Of a stretch of 64,000 nucleotides of DNA, positions 35,348 through 44,323 are shown in pieces; within the stretch, counting starts at the first letter, position 1, and each line of letters begins with the position of its first letter. The stretch comes from an uncultured Bacteroidota bacterium. Lineage in GTDB: Bacteria; Bacteroidota; Bacteroidia; B-17B0; Aurantibacillaceae. The notes beneath the pieces were generated by a model. That model made no database searches and had not been told where the DNA came from. It saw nothing but the letters and a program-made list of their open reading frames with translations. A program made the translations under genes and the position numbers. Where the stretch lies: contig CALMVZ010000027.1 of the NCBI GenBank assembly GCA_937873155.1, positions 186,001-250,000 on the forward strand, given 5' to 3'.

Positions 35348-36610
35348 TTATACCGGTTTATGTTGTGCTTGTTTTTTTCTGACCATTGCGCTAACTATGT
35401 AAATGAAGACGATGCAAATTATTACGCTTGCAGCAACTACATAACCTAAAATATCAAAATGCTCAATAGGACTTGTTTTCGAACTCTGTGTAACAATAAA
35501 GCCTGCTGCAATAGAAGCTATACCTCCGGCCATTTGCTGAAGTGATGAATTGATGCTCATGAATGCACCACGGTCTTTCATTTCAGGAATTGCAGTTGCT
35601 AATGTTGTTGCAGGAATAACGCGGCTCATGATTCCCATGAATAAAAGCATATTGACAATGATCACCTGCCAGATCGGAATAGGTGACATATTAGTATAAT
35701 AGATCACCATGATCCCGGCCCATATAGAACCAACAGTAAAAAGCCGGAATTTATCTACTTTATCACTTATCTTTCCGATCAGTGGCATGATGATGATGGA
35801 AGAAATTCCGGTGCAAAAGAAAATTATAGTAAGATCTTCCTGAGGGATGTGAATATTATTAACGAGAAATGCACTGCTGAATGGCATTAACATGAATCCG
35901 CCGATAGGCAGCATCACCATTGCTAAAAATCCTAATTGGTAAGAACGGTTACTTAAAGTATGCCACAGGTGTTGGAATGCATTTTTCTCAGTTTTCACTT
36001 TCAAATGTTCATCAACAGGTCTCATTTTAATAAGTGCAGCTACACCAATTAAAACTGCAAGAACTACGATCATATAAAAAGAAACATGCCAGTTCCATTT
36101 GGTGGAAACATATAATGCAGCGGGAATTCCCAAGATCTGGCTGCCCGCAAATGCCATTTGTACAAAACCCATGACGCGCCCGCGTTGATTGAGCGCAAAT
36201 ACATCAGTAATGATCGCCATTCCTGTTGCGCCGATCACACCTCCGAAAAGTCCGGTAATAATGCGGGCTGCTAAAAGTGTTTCGTATGAATTGGATAGTC
36301 CGCAGAATAATGTTCCTGCCACAAAACCGATATAAAAAACAAGAAGGAATTTTTTGCGGTCGAATTTATCTGCGAACCCTGCCGCGAGAATTCCTGAAAC
36401 AGCAGCGCTAAATGCGTAAGATGAAAGTATCCATGAAAATTGTTTGGGAGTTATTTCCAGTGATTTCATAAGCACATCACCAAGCGGCGACAAGATCATA
36501 AAATCCAATACAACTGTGAATTGTAATAAAGCGAGGATCACTACCATAAAGACCTGGTAGGATGTAAATTTTTCAGGAGTGCTTCTGATTTGTTCCATAG
36601 GATGCGGCAA
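35348..36610 (-). CDS. MFS transporter, DHA1-like
   Basis: 420 residues with about 12 membrane segments. Family marks are the A-D-K-F-D-R-K-K loop between segments 2 and 3 (G-x-x-x-D-R-x-x-x type), G-F-V-Q-M-A-F-A-G-S-Q-I-L-G-I-P-A-A-L in the middle of the first half and L-I-G-K-I-S-D-K-V-D-K in the second half. The pattern fits sugar-efflux/drug-efflux (AraJ-like) antiporters in the inner membrane. The next gene downstream (YdeI-like) starts 13 bases before its end of intergenic space, but lies upstream on the strand, so the two probably share a promoter. The substrate is unknown. Confidence 0.85.
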   Translation of the reverse strand: MPHPMEQIRSTPEKFTSYQVFMVVILALLQFTVVLDFMILSPLGDVLMKSLEITPKQFSWILSSYAFSAAVSGILAAGFADKFDRKKFLLVFYIGFVAGTLFCGLSNSYETLLAARIITGLFGGVIGATGMAIITDVFALNQRGRVMGFVQMAFAGSQILGIPAALYVSTKWNWHVSFYMIVVLAVLIGVAALIKMRPVDEHLKVKTEKNAFQHLWHTLSNRSYQLGFLAMVMLPIGGFMLMPFSSAFLVNNIHIPQEDLTIIFFCTGISSIIIMPLIGKISDKVDKFRLFTVGSIWAGIMVIYYTNMSPIPIWQVIIVNMLLFMGIMSRVIPATTLATAIPEMKDRGAFMSINSSLQQMAGGIASIAAGFIVTQSSKTSPIEHFDILGYVVAASVIICIVFIYIVSAMVRKKQAQHKPV

Positions 36611-36622
36611 AGATACGGAATC

Positions 36623-37132
36623 CTATAACTTATTGGCCTTGTAATAGCGTAACATTTCGGGATAGTTCATTTTCATCTTAAAACCATTGATGGCCATTGC
36701 TATCCGTTTTGCTTTTGTAGCTTCAGTCTTAGCTTCTTCTATCCATTTACTATAATAGTTCTGGTGAGAACGCGATAAAGAATCAAAAAAGGCCTTTGCT
36801 TCTTTTTCTTCTTTAATGCACAACAAAAAATCTTTGTCGAGTTGGTATTCTGCTTTGTCCAGTTCTAATTGCACAACAATTTTTTCACCCTGTTTTTTCT
36901 TCAGGCCTTTACGCATGGCTGCATTAACAGGCATTATAAAATCACCTTCGCCCATTGGTATTAGTGCAACACCTTTAATTGACAGCGCATCAAGTTTACC
37001 TTTTACACGGAAAGATGTTTTGACACCGGGATTTATTTTTTTGGTTTGTTCGGAGCGTACGACAAAATAGGTCCATCCGGTCTTTTCACCTTTCTTTCCG
37101 AATTTTTCCAATAGCGCTGTGAACTTTATCAT
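36623..37132 (-). CDS. DUF1905 plus YdeI/OmpD-associated domain protein
   Basis: 169 residues, cytoplasmic. The N-terminal half (1-95) matches DUF1905: F-x-A-L-L-E-K, W-T-Y-F-V-V, F-R-V-K-G-K-L-D, I-P-M-G-E-G-D-F-I-M-P-V-N-A-A-M-R-K. The C-terminal half (~110-165) matches the YdeI/OmpD-associated helical region: F-F-D-S-L-S-R-S-H-Q-N-Y-Y-S-K-W-I-E-E-A-K-T, then T-K-A-K-R-I. Such proteins are linked to peptide or antibiotic resistance in E. coli, but the biochemical role is unclear. It sits 12 bases upstream of the MFS transporter. Confidence 0.8.
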   Translation of the reverse strand: MIKFTALLEKFGKKGEKTGWTYFVVRSEQTKKINPGVKTSFRVKGKLDALSIKGVALIPMGEGDFIMPVNAAMRKGLKKKQGEKIVVQLELDKAEYQLDKDFLLCIKEEKEAKAFFDSLSRSHQNYYSKWIEEAKTEATKAKRIAMAINGFKMKMNYPEMLRYYKANKL

Positions 37133-37182
37133 TGATGTAAAAATAATAAAATCGAAGACACTAGCGCTAATAATTGCATACT

Positions 37183-37333
37183 AACCCCGGAGGGGTTAAA
37201 TGTCTGTAACCCGGGATGAAATCCCGGGTAAGAAGCACTACTACACCTTTCACTCGATTTTGCGTTCACGCAAAATCGGCGTCGAATTAGGATGGGATTG
37301 GTTTTTTACATATATATAATCCCTACGGGATTA
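37183..37333. repeat. Cluster of four REP-like palindromes
   Basis: Four perfect palindromes lie within 150 bases between convergent/divergent genes: AACCCC-GGA-GGGGTT (37183-37197), ACCCGGGAT-GAA-ATCCCGGGT (37209-37229), CGATTTTGCG-TTCA-CGCAAAATCG (37255-37278) and TAATCCC-TAC-GGGATTA (37317-37333). Stems are 6-10 bp with loops of 3-4 bases. This arrangement resembles dispersed REP/BIME-type elements. A (TA)n tract precedes the last one. Confidence 0.8.
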
Positions 37334-37374
37334 AGAATTTTTGATTTGAGTATATTTTAATTAATTTTAGAAGT

Positions 37375-37644
37375 ATGGAAAAAGAATATAAAATGTGTCA
37401 AAGCTGCGGCATGCCTTTTAAGAATGATCCTAAAGGCGGAGGAACGAATGCTGACGGCAGTAAAAGCAAAATGTATTGCAGTTTGTGTTTCGAGAATGGA
37501 AAATTCACACAACCTGATATGACTGCTGAAGAAATGCAGGCGTTTGTAAAAGGTAAATTGAAAGAATTGGGAGGCATCCATAAATTATTCGCCGGATTTT
37601 TTGCAAGTGGTACTCCGAAATTAGCACGCTGGCGAATGAAGTAG
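37375..37644 (+). CDS. Small zinc-ribbon protein
   Basis: 89 residues. The zinc-ribbon is visible as C-Q-S-C-G-M-P near 8-14 and Y-C-S-L-C-F-E near 34-40; the N-terminal pattern K-M-C-Q-S-C-G-M-P-F matches the putative zinc ribbon family (Zn-ribbon_2). The C-terminal part (45-89) is helical and ends R-W-R-M-K. It probably binds a single zinc ion. Its role is not known; relatives occur as single genes in many Bacteroidota. Confidence 0.8.
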   Translation: MEKEYKMCQSCGMPFKNDPKGGGTNADGSKSKMYCSLCFENGKFTQPDMTAEEMQAFVKGKLKELGGIHKLFAGFFASGTPKLARWRMK

Positions 37645-37690
37645 ATGCTTCGTAACAATTCATCGTAAACAGAAAAAATGATCTTGTAAA

Positions 37691-38164
37691 TTAAAAGAAC
37701 AATTCCATTTTTATATCAGCCCGTGCAAAGTCAGCCTTTCCTAAAGGAATTTCTTTAAAGCCGAATTTGTGATACAATTGAACTGCAGTTGCCGAACCTT
37801 TGGTGTTTGAGAAAAGGAAGATGCGTTTCGCGCCATATTCTTTCATTCTTTTAAGCGATTCTTCGCCGATGGCCTTCCCGATCTTTAATCCCCGGTATTT
37901 TTCATCTACGGCCATTTTTATCATTTCAAACCCGTCTTTCCCGAAATTCTGGTAACCGCAGGTGCCGGCTACTTCGTTATTATAAAGTGCTATAAAAATT
38001 TTCCCACCCGGTTTAAGAATATAACCTTCCGGATCATCCACGGTTTTGTTGTCTTCTTCCTCCATTACAAAATCCCTTGTGATCCATTGCACGTTAATTT
38101 CTTTAAAGCGTTGGTGGTGCTGTGGTCTATATTCTACTATTTCGATTTTCGGATCTTTCACCAT
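37691..38164 (-). CDS. GNAT-family N-acetyltransferase
   Basis: 157 residues with the full GNAT core: a beta-rich N-terminus, V-A-G-T-C-G-Y, then E-M-I-K-M-A-V-D-E-K-Y-R-G-L-K-I-G-K-A-I-G (acetyl-CoA-binding motif R/Q-x-x-G-x-G/A), then I-F-L-F-S-N-T and Y-H-K-F-G-F-K-E. It transfers an acetyl group from acetyl-CoA to an amine. The substrate (protein, small molecule or antibiotic) cannot be read. Lone gene before the tRNA-Pro locus. Confidence 0.85.
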   Translation of the reverse strand: MVKDPKIEIVEYRPQHHQRFKEINVQWITRDFVMEEEDNKTVDDPEGYILKPGGKIFIALYNNEVAGTCGYQNFGKDGFEMIKMAVDEKYRGLKIGKAIGEESLKRMKEYGAKRIFLFSNTKGSATAVQLYHKFGFKEIPLGKADFARADIKMELFF

Positions 38165-38205
38165 AAAAAGTGTTATGCTGACGAATTCAGCATCTCAAAA
38201 TTAAA

Positions 38206-38232
38206 AAAGCCCTTCACTAAGTGAAAGGCTTT
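38206..38232 (-). terminator. Terminator of the tRNA-Pro gene
   Basis: AAAGCCCTTCACT (38206-38218) pairs with AGTGAAAGGCTTT (38220-38232) with one imperfect pair. On the minus strand it is followed by a T-run (complement of 38199-38208). It lies 12 bases after the tRNA 3' end. Confidence 0.75.
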
Positions 38233-38243
38233 AATTTTGTGTG

Positions 38244-38318
38244 TCGGGGTGGCAAGATTCGAACTTGCGACCTCCTGCTCCCAAAGCAGGCGCGATAACC
38301 GGGCTACGCTACACCCCG
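38244..38318 (-). tRNA. tRNA-Pro, anticodon UGG
   Basis: 75 bases on the minus strand. The acceptor stem CGGGGTG pairs with CACCCCG, followed by the discriminator A. The anticodon arm CTGC-TTTGGGA-GCAG gives anticodon TGG, reading CCN proline codons. The T-arm has the standard GTTCGAATC. No CCA is encoded at the 3' end (the next bases are CAC), so CCA must be added by the nucleotidyltransferase. A hairpin terminator follows at once. Confidence 0.95.
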
Positions 38319-38401
38319 AACTTCTCAAAAATTGAGACCGCAAATATAGCACTTTTTAAATAAGTTCTAAAAAATCAGCCCTTTTTTACATAAAAATCTC
38401 C

Positions 38402-39970
38402 CTATTTGATCTCCAATTTGAAAACTTTAGAGGTTTTACGGTCCTCTTTTAAACGGTCAACAATAAGATTTTCTCCCACCGATTCAAAGCTGGTTGGTGC
38501 TAATCTTACATCTTCCTCTTTAATATCGAAGATCGGTTGTTTCGATATTTTACCGGCTGCATCGATCTTAACTGCGATCAGATAACCACCACGCCCTGCT
38601 GCATGCATGGCAGGCGTTTCACTTAATGAGATATTCGCATTCTTCGCATTATCCAGGAAGAAGAAATAACTATCACCTTTGTAATTATGATAGTGGAAAC
38701 CAAGATCACGTGTACTTCCGCCTTTTTGGTATTTCGGGATCTTGTGGCACCATTCTGTTTTTCCTTCCTTATTTACTTTTAATGCAAGTATATCATTGTA
38801 GTAATAAGTGTAAGTTGTAGTGGTAGTTTTTCCATTATAGTGGGTATGTTCCACAACGTAATGTTCTTCGCCAATAATCGTAAGACTTCCGTCCACACCA
38901 AAAACAACCCTGCGTAACTCAAGATTTGAGGCTTCCAGGTTATCATCTTTTTCTTTTTCTTCCATTTTGCGTTTTGTTCTTGCGCTTTCATAAGCCTGAA
39001 GCACTTCTTTCGGAAATTCATGATAGGTAGTATTTAATTTTTTGACTGCGTTATTAGCATCATATTCCATACGGATCACGTAAGCGCCGTCTGCACCTCC
39101 GCCTTTTCGGTTCGAGTAATAACCGGTAATAATAATATCATGTTTCAGGTCCTCAGATAATATCACATCATTTACAAATTTGCCTTCTAAACCGATCTTA
39201 AGAGCCTGCATCGTGTGTTCTTTTTGGTTAACACGCATTAATTCGTAACGGTATAAACCTTTATTTTCTTTGGTCTCGCCATCTATAGAATTGTTTAATT
39301 TAACCTTTGCCAGCAAATAGATATTTCCTTTCGAATCGATCTCCTTATCCAAAATATCCATGTCAGCCTCGGTGTAAGGCATTTCAATTTGGTGAGAGTA
39401 TAAAGTTTTCATCTGGCTATCGTAAAGGTTAAAACCTATCACATCCTTATTTAACCGGTCCCTTCTTTCTTTTGGTTTTAAACGGCAGGTCATTAACATC
39501 ATAGTACTGTCGTTCGAGTAATAAAAACTGTATTTACCATAACCCATATAACTCACTAATTTGCTTGATTCGCTTAACTTGATAGCTTTTGTTCCTAACT
39601 TGAACGTTTTTTTATCTAACGGAAGCGCCCATAATTCTTCTTTCTCTTCGCTTCTGTGCCAGGTTGAGTATAAAAAGAAAAAATCATTCTTTATACAAAA
39701 GAGTCCTTCATTTGAATAACCTTCATCCATTTTGATCGGAACGGTCTCCTGTTTTTTAATGTTATCGAATTTTTCGTTGTAGATCTGGAAGATGAATTCT
39801 TCCTCATGCCTGTAATACACTTCCGCGTATACGTTCTTATCAAGTTGGTAAAAGCCCTGATCGGCATGTTTTCTTACAGTTTCAAACTCCTGTCCGAAAC
39901 TATACTTTACGTTGTTTTGAGCACAAAGTAGATTGACCAATAGAATTGGTAAAAGGGTTAGTTTTTTCAT
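38402..39970 (-). CDS. Large secreted hypothetical protein
   Basis: 522 residues with a signal peptide (1-18, ending L-L-C-A-Q). The mature part is beta-rich with repeated strands and turns such as L-R-R-V-V-F-G-V-D-G-S-L-T-I-I-G-E, Y-V-I-R-M-E-Y-D and D-S-K-G-N-I-Y-L-L-A-K-V, suggesting a beta-propeller-like fold. A long charged helix (about 325-345, A-R-T-K-R-K-M-E-E-K-E-K-D) interrupts it. No type A or type B T9SS sorting domain is seen at the end. Periplasmic or surface location is inferred. Family not recognised. It sits upstream of and divergent from guaA. Confidence 0.7.
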   Translation of the reverse strand: MKKLTLLPILLVNLLCAQNNVKYSFGQEFETVRKHADQGFYQLDKNVYAEVYYRHEEEFIFQIYNEKFDNIKKQETVPIKMDEGYSNEGLFCIKNDFFFLYSTWHRSEEKEELWALPLDKKTFKLGTKAIKLSESSKLVSYMGYGKYSFYYSNDSTMMLMTCRLKPKERRDRLNKDVIGFNLYDSQMKTLYSHQIEMPYTEADMDILDKEIDSKGNIYLLAKVKLNNSIDGETKENKGLYRYELMRVNQKEHTMQALKIGLEGKFVNDVILSEDLKHDIIITGYYSNRKGGGADGAYVIRMEYDANNAVKKLNTTYHEFPKEVLQAYESARTKRKMEEKEKDDNLEASNLELRRVVFGVDGSLTIIGEEHYVVEHTHYNGKTTTTTYTYYYNDILALKVNKEGKTEWCHKIPKYQKGGSTRDLGFHYHNYKGDSYFFFLDNAKNANISLSETPAMHAAGRGGYLIAVKIDAAGKISKQPIFDIKEEDVRLAPTSFESVGENLIVDRLKEDRKTSKVFKLEIK

Positions 39971-40034
39971 GCTTAAATTTATATAAATTCTAATAAATTG
40001 ACGGTTTTGGCTATAAAAAGCCCCTATTTAATTG

Positions 40035-40042
40035 TATTTTTG
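40035..40042 (+). promoter_or_regulatory. Candidate -7 box of guaA
   Basis: TATTTTTG matches TAnnTTTG of Bacteroidota promoters and lies 11 bases before the guaA ATG at 40053. No well-placed TTG is seen upstream (the nearest TTTG is 40006-40009), so the call is weak. Confidence 0.3.
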
Positions 40043-40052
40043 CTTGCTTATT

Positions 40053-41582
40053 ATGCAAGAACAGATATTGATCCTCGATTTTGGCTCCCAATTCACACAG
40101 CTTATCGCAAGGCGCTTACGTGAACTAAATGTTTACTGCGAAATTCATCCTTATAACAAGATACCTAAGATCAATCCGGATATAAAAGGTGTTATACTTT
40201 CAGGTAGTCCGCATAGTGTGCGTGAGGAGAATCCTTTACAGCCTGATCTTTCCGAAATAAAAGGAAAATTGCCTTTGTTAGGTGTTTGCTTCGGAGCTCA
40301 ATATTTAGCCCATAATTATGGTGGTGAAGTTGGAAAGTCGAACTCACGCGAATACGGCCGTGCTAATTTAGATTTTGTTGATAGCAGCTGTGCTCTTTTT
40401 AATGGTGTTTCTGAAAAGACACAGGTTTGGATGAGTCATGCCGATACCATTTTAAAAATTCCTGATAATTACCAGATTATTGCAAGTACCAAAGACGTAA
40501 AAGTTGCAGGTTATGCGATAAAAGGAGAAACAACTTTCGCTATACAATTCCACCCGGAAGTTTATCATACAACGGAAGGAACTCATATTTTAAAAAATTT
40601 CGTTTACAACATTTGCGGATGTAAAGGGTCGTGGACTTCAACGTCATTTATTGATACAACGATTGCAGACCTGAAGAAAAAATTGGGGAACGATAAAGTT
40701 GTTTTAGGTTTATCAGGCGGCGTTGATTCGAGTGTTGCTGCAGTTTTACTTCATAAAGCAATTGGAAAGAACCTGTATTGCATTTTCGTAGATAACGGTT
40801 TACTGCGTAAGAATGAATTCGAATCGGTCCTTGAATCATATAAACACATGGGCCTGAATGTAAAAGGTGTTGATGCAAAACAACAATTTTATAAAGAACT
40901 TGCCGGAGTAAGTGATCCTGAGAAAAAAAGAAAAGCGATCGGAAAAGTTTTCATCGATGTGTTCGACCAGGAATCAAATAAAATTACTGATGTAAAATGG
41001 TTAGGGCAAGGAACGATTTATCCTGATGTGATCGAAAGCCTTTCAGTGAAAGGCCCTAGTGCAACAATTAAATCACATCACAATGTTGGTGGCTTGCCTG
41101 ATTACATGAAATTGCAGATCGTTGAACCGCTCCGTTCTTTATTCAAAGATGAAGTCCGAAGAGTAGGTAGAGCATTAGAGATCGATCCGAATATTTTAGG
41201 ACGTCATCCTTTCCCCGGCCCCGGTTTAGCTATTCGTATCTTAGGTGATATCACAGAAGAGAAGATCAGGATAATTCAGGAGGTTGATGCTATTTACATC
41301 AACGGATTAAAAGCTGCCGGATTATATGACCAGGTATGGCAGGCAGGCGCGATTTTATTGAATGTGCAAAGTGTGGGTGTAATGGGTGACGAACGTACTT
41401 ATGAAAATTGTGTGGCTTTACGTGCTGTTAGTTCTACAGATGGTATGACAGCTGATTGGTGTCATTTACCTTACGAATTCTTAGCGAACATATCGAACGA
41501 GATCATCAATAAAGTAAAAGGCGTGAACCGTGTTGTGTACGATATCAGTTCAAAACCGCCTGCAACTATCGAATGGGAGTAA
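40053..41582 (+). CDS. guaA: GMP synthase (glutamine-hydrolysing)
   Basis: 509 residues from the ATG at 40053; an upstream in-frame TTG would add seven residues before the typical start [12 protein letters not shown]. The N-terminal glutaminase has the nucleophile C79 (L-L-G-V-C-F-G-A-Q) and the catalytic His/Glu in F-H-P-E-V. The ATP pyrophosphatase has the PP-loop L-S-G-G-V-D-S-S near residue 220. The C-terminal dimerisation domain has [11 protein letters not shown] and ends P-P-A-T-I-E-W-E. It converts XMP to GMP with glutamine. Cytoplasmic. Confidence 0.97.
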   Translation: MQEQILILDFGSQFTQLIARRLRELNVYCEIHPYNKIPKINPDIKGVILSGSPHSVREENPLQPDLSEIKGKLPLLGVCFGAQYLAHNYGGEVGKSNSREYGRANLDFVDSSCALFNGVSEKTQVWMSHADTILKIPDNYQIIASTKDVKVAGYAIKGETTFAIQFHPEVYHTTEGTHILKNFVYNICGCKGSWTSTSFIDTTIADLKKKLGNDKVVLGLSGGVDSSVAAVLLHKAIGKNLYCIFVDNGLLRKNEFESVLESYKHMGLNVKGVDAKQQFYKELAGVSDPEKKRKAIGKVFIDVFDQESNKITDVKWLGQGTIYPDVIESLSVKGPSATIKSHHNVGGLPDYMKLQIVEPLRSLFKDEVRRVGRALEIDPNILGRHPFPGPGLAIRILGDITEEKIRIIQEVDAIYINGLKAAGLYDQVWQAGAILLNVQSVGVMGDERTYENCVALRAVSSTDGMTADWCHLPYEFLANISNEIINKVKGVNRVVYDISSKPPATIEWE

Positions 41583-41708
41583 GAAAGTACGAATTACGAT
41601 TGACGAAGTACGAATTTAAAATTAGGAATGCGGAATTAAGAATGTAGAATTGGGGTAGTTTAAACTCTGTGAACTCAGTAACTCTGTTTCTCTGTGTCGA
41701 ATAAGCGA
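41583..41708. repeat. Intergenic stretch with dispersed-repeat fragments
   Basis: Two repeated texts lie between guaA and the LysM gene. First, near-direct copies of TACGAATT(TA) at 41587, 41608 and similar TAGGAATG/TAGAATT steps to about 41652. Second, CTCTGTGAACTC / CTCTGTTTCTCTGTG at 41665-41696. Such strings occur, from memory, as noncoding repeats in Bacteroidota genomes. No promoter is clear; no gene is present. Confidence 0.45.
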
Positions 41709-43340
41709 ATGATAAAAGAAAAAGAAAAATATTTTAAGTGCTTTCTGTTCTGCATGCTGTGCTTTGCTTCTCTTTTTATTCAGGCACAGGAAAAATCCAC
41801 AGACATCAAAACCATCAATGGAAAAAAATATTACATCCATAGGGTAGAGAAGGGTCAAAGTCTTTATGCTATATCTAAACTTTATAATGTAGACATCAAT
41901 GTAATTTTAGGGGAGAACGATGAAGCTATTGATGGTTTACGCAATGGCCAGGAATTAAAAATCCCGCTTTCAGGTGCTGCAACTACAATTCAACCTATTC
42001 ATGGTTCACCGATTGATACGATCCGTTATAATTATCATAAAGTAGCAAAAAAAGAAACAGTTTATTCGATCATCAAACAATACAACATTACAGAAGCGCA
42101 ATTGAATACCTGGAACCCAAGTATTGCAACTTCAGGAATTAAAGCCGGACAAATGCTGATTGTGGCAGACAAGAAGAAAAATGTTATTACGGCACCCGTC
42201 CTTATCGTAGATACTGTGAAGGTTGTAAAACAAAAAAAAACAAAGTATAATATTGGTTTACTGTTACCATTTAAGATCGCCGAAACCGAATTGCTGGATG
42301 TAAGTAACCTGGTGCAAGCGAAGGCAAATTTTCCTGCGGTTCAATCTTTAGCTATCGATTTTTTAATGGGATTCAATAAAGCAGTTGATTCTTTAAAATC
42401 GGCGGATTTTGCAGTACAAACATTTTTGTATGACATTGATGATAAAGATTCAAATAAAGTTGGTCTGTTATGTAAGAGCGAAGAGTTCAAAGCGCTTGAC
42501 CTGATCATTGGGCCGGCTTATCCTTCAGGATTTAAAGACGTTTCCACTTACGCGAAGAATTATAATATTCCGGTGATCTCTCCATTCACGCAACAAAGTA
42601 AAATTCTTTTCAAAAATAATATTGCTTCTAAAGTGAACCCTTCTCAATTTACAATGATCGAAGCTTTAGCAGATTATTGTATTGATTCTTTAAAAAGTAC
42701 CTCTTCAATATTCATTGTTAACAATGGAAATATTAAGGATGCACAATATGTAAAAGCGTTTAAGCAAGCTTACAATGAGCATTTGAAAGAATTGAACTTT
42801 CCCGCGAAGGATAGTGTTGTTGAAGTGCGGGGATTAGCAGGATCGAAAGCTGCATATGTTCCGGGAAAGAAAAATGTTTATGTGCTCTTGAGTAATAACC
42901 AGGTGTATCTTTCGGATTACGTAACGCAGCTTGCGGTGTACGCTGATAAAAAAGATATTGTATTGGCAGGCTGGCAAAATGTTACCACAACAGAGAGTAT
43001 CGACCAGGATTATTTGAACCGTTTGTTCTATACATTTCCTTCGCAAAACAATCTGATCAATGTAAAAGCTTATTCTAACCTGATCCGTGCTTATCAAACA
43101 GAAATGTCATCGGATCCGAGTGATTATTTCTTCCAGGGATTTGATCTTGGGCAATATTATCTTCAGAATTTAAAAACAAATGGCCCTGATTTTGTAAATC
43201 ATTTGGATAAGTTACAAAGTGAAGGAAATTACCTGCGGTTTAAATTTTATCGTCCGGATGAGAATACCGGTTTTGAGAATAAAGGCGTTTACATTTTCAG
43301 GTACAATAACTACCAGTTGAACCGCACCGCGTGGAAATAA
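41709..43340 (+). CDS. LysM protein with receptor-like periplasmic-binding domain
   Basis: 543 residues from the ATG at 41709; an in-frame GTG at 41694 would add five residues. The signal peptide is at ~10-27 (ending I-Q-A-Q). Two LysM domains follow (about 42-88 and 110-160; V-E-K-G-Q-S-L-Y-A-I-S-K-L-Y-N and V-A-K-K-E-T-V-Y-S-I-I-K-Q-Y-N), which should bind peptidoglycan. Residues ~180-540 match a type I periplasmic-binding fold (Y-N-I-G-L-L-L-P-F; L-I-I-G-P-A-Y; I-P-V-I-S-P-F-T-Q-Q), as in branched-chain amino acid/receptor ligand domains. It probably acts at the cell wall. The stop overlaps the hemF start by 10 bases. Confidence 0.85.
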   Translation: MIKEKEKYFKCFLFCMLCFASLFIQAQEKSTDIKTINGKKYYIHRVEKGQSLYAISKLYNVDINVILGENDEAIDGLRNGQELKIPLSGAATTIQPIHGSPIDTIRYNYHKVAKKETVYSIIKQYNITEAQLNTWNPSIATSGIKAGQMLIVADKKKNVITAPVLIVDTVKVVKQKKTKYNIGLLLPFKIAETELLDVSNLVQAKANFPAVQSLAIDFLMGFNKAVDSLKSADFAVQTFLYDIDDKDSNKVGLLCKSEEFKALDLIIGPAYPSGFKDVSTYAKNYNIPVISPFTQQSKILFKNNIASKVNPSQFTMIEALADYCIDSLKSTSSIFIVNNGNIKDAQYVKAFKQAYNEHLKELNFPAKDSVVEVRGLAGSKAAYVPGKKNVYVLLSNNQVYLSDYVTQLAVYADKKDIVLAGWQNVTTTESIDQDYLNRLFYTFPSQNNLINVKAYSNLIRAYQTEMSSDPSDYFFQGFDLGQYYLQNLKTNGPDFVNHLDKLQSEGNYLRFKFYRPDENTGFENKGVYIFRYNNYQLNRTAWK

Positions 43341-44242
43341 CCAAAGAAAATATTTCAGAATGGTTAAAGGGCTTGCAGGATAATATCTGTTCTGCATTAG
43401 AAGCAGCTGACGGCGGAGCAAAATTCATAGAAGAGAATTGGACAAGGGAAGAGGGCGGAGGCGGAAGATCACGTGTAATAAAGAACGGTGATGTTTTAGA
43501 AAAAGGCGGTGTGATGTATTCTGCTGTCAGTGGAAAAACGCCGGAATTCTTATTCAAAGAAAAAGAGCATGCTGCTAATGTTGATGCAGGATCAACTTTT
43601 TACGCCACAGGTGTTTCCATCGTACTTCATCCTCAAAATCCAATGGTACCGATCATTCACATGAATATCCGTTATTTTGAAATGAGCAATGGTGTGAAAT
43701 GGTTAGGCGGAGGAATTGATCTTACACCGCATTATGTAAATCCGGAGGATGCAAAATACTTTCATGCTGAATTGAAAAAAATTTGTGATAAACATTGCGA
43801 AGGGTACTATTCAAAATTCAAAAAATGGGCGGATGATTATTTTTTCATACAGCACCGGAATGAAACGCGTGGTATTGGAGGCATATTCTTTGATCGTTTG
43901 AATTCAGATAATGAAATGAGCTTTGAAAAGAATTTAGCATTCTGGAAAGATGTTGGATCAGCTTTTGCTTCAATTTATACTGAGTTGATCAAACGTAACA
44001 AAACTAAAACTTTCACGGAATCAAATAAACAATGGCAATTACTCCGTCGTGGCCGCTATGTTGAGTTTAACCTGGTTTATGATAAAGGCACAAAATTCGG
44101 ATTAGAATCCAATGGCCGTATCGAATCGATCTTAGTTAGTTTGCCGTTGCTTGCTTCATGGGAATATAACTTCAAAACGCAAGCGGGTTCTGAAGAAGAA
44201 AGAACGCTTTCCCTTCTCAAAAAAGGTGTTAATTGGGTGTAA
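43331..44242 (+). CDS. hemF: Oxygen-dependent coproporphyrinogen III oxidase
   Basis: 303 residues. The motifs are clear: R-E-E-G-G-G-G-R-S-R-V, E-K-G-G-V-M-Y-S-A-V, F-Y-A-T-G-V-S-I-V-L-H-P-Q-N-P-M-V-P, the W-L-G-G-G-I-D-L-T-P-H-Y segment and N-E-T-R-G-I-G-G-I-F-F-D. It oxidatively decarboxylates coproporphyrinogen III in haem synthesis, using O2, in the cytoplasm. The start is GTG at 43331 inside the end of the previous gene (10-base overlap); the next internal Met is far downstream. Overlap implies translational coupling with the LysM gene, which has no obvious link to haem. Confidence 0.93.
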   Translation: MEITKENISEWLKGLQDNICSALEAADGGAKFIEENWTREEGGGGRSRVIKNGDVLEKGGVMYSAVSGKTPEFLFKEKEHAANVDAGSTFYATGVSIVLHPQNPMVPIIHMNIRYFEMSNGVKWLGGGIDLTPHYVNPEDAKYFHAELKKICDKHCEGYYSKFKKWADDYFFIQHRNETRGIGGIFFDRLNSDNEMSFEKNLAFWKDVGSAFASIYTELIKRNKTKTFTESNKQWQLLRRGRYVEFNLVYDKGTKFGLESNGRIESILVSLPLLASWEYNFKTQAGSEEERTLSLLKKGVNWV

Positions 44243-44323
44243 ATTTTCTTGCATCTTTGCATCTCTGCGGGACAATTTACACTATTTAACAGTTCAACAT
44301 TCCTTTATTTTTTACCTTTAAGT

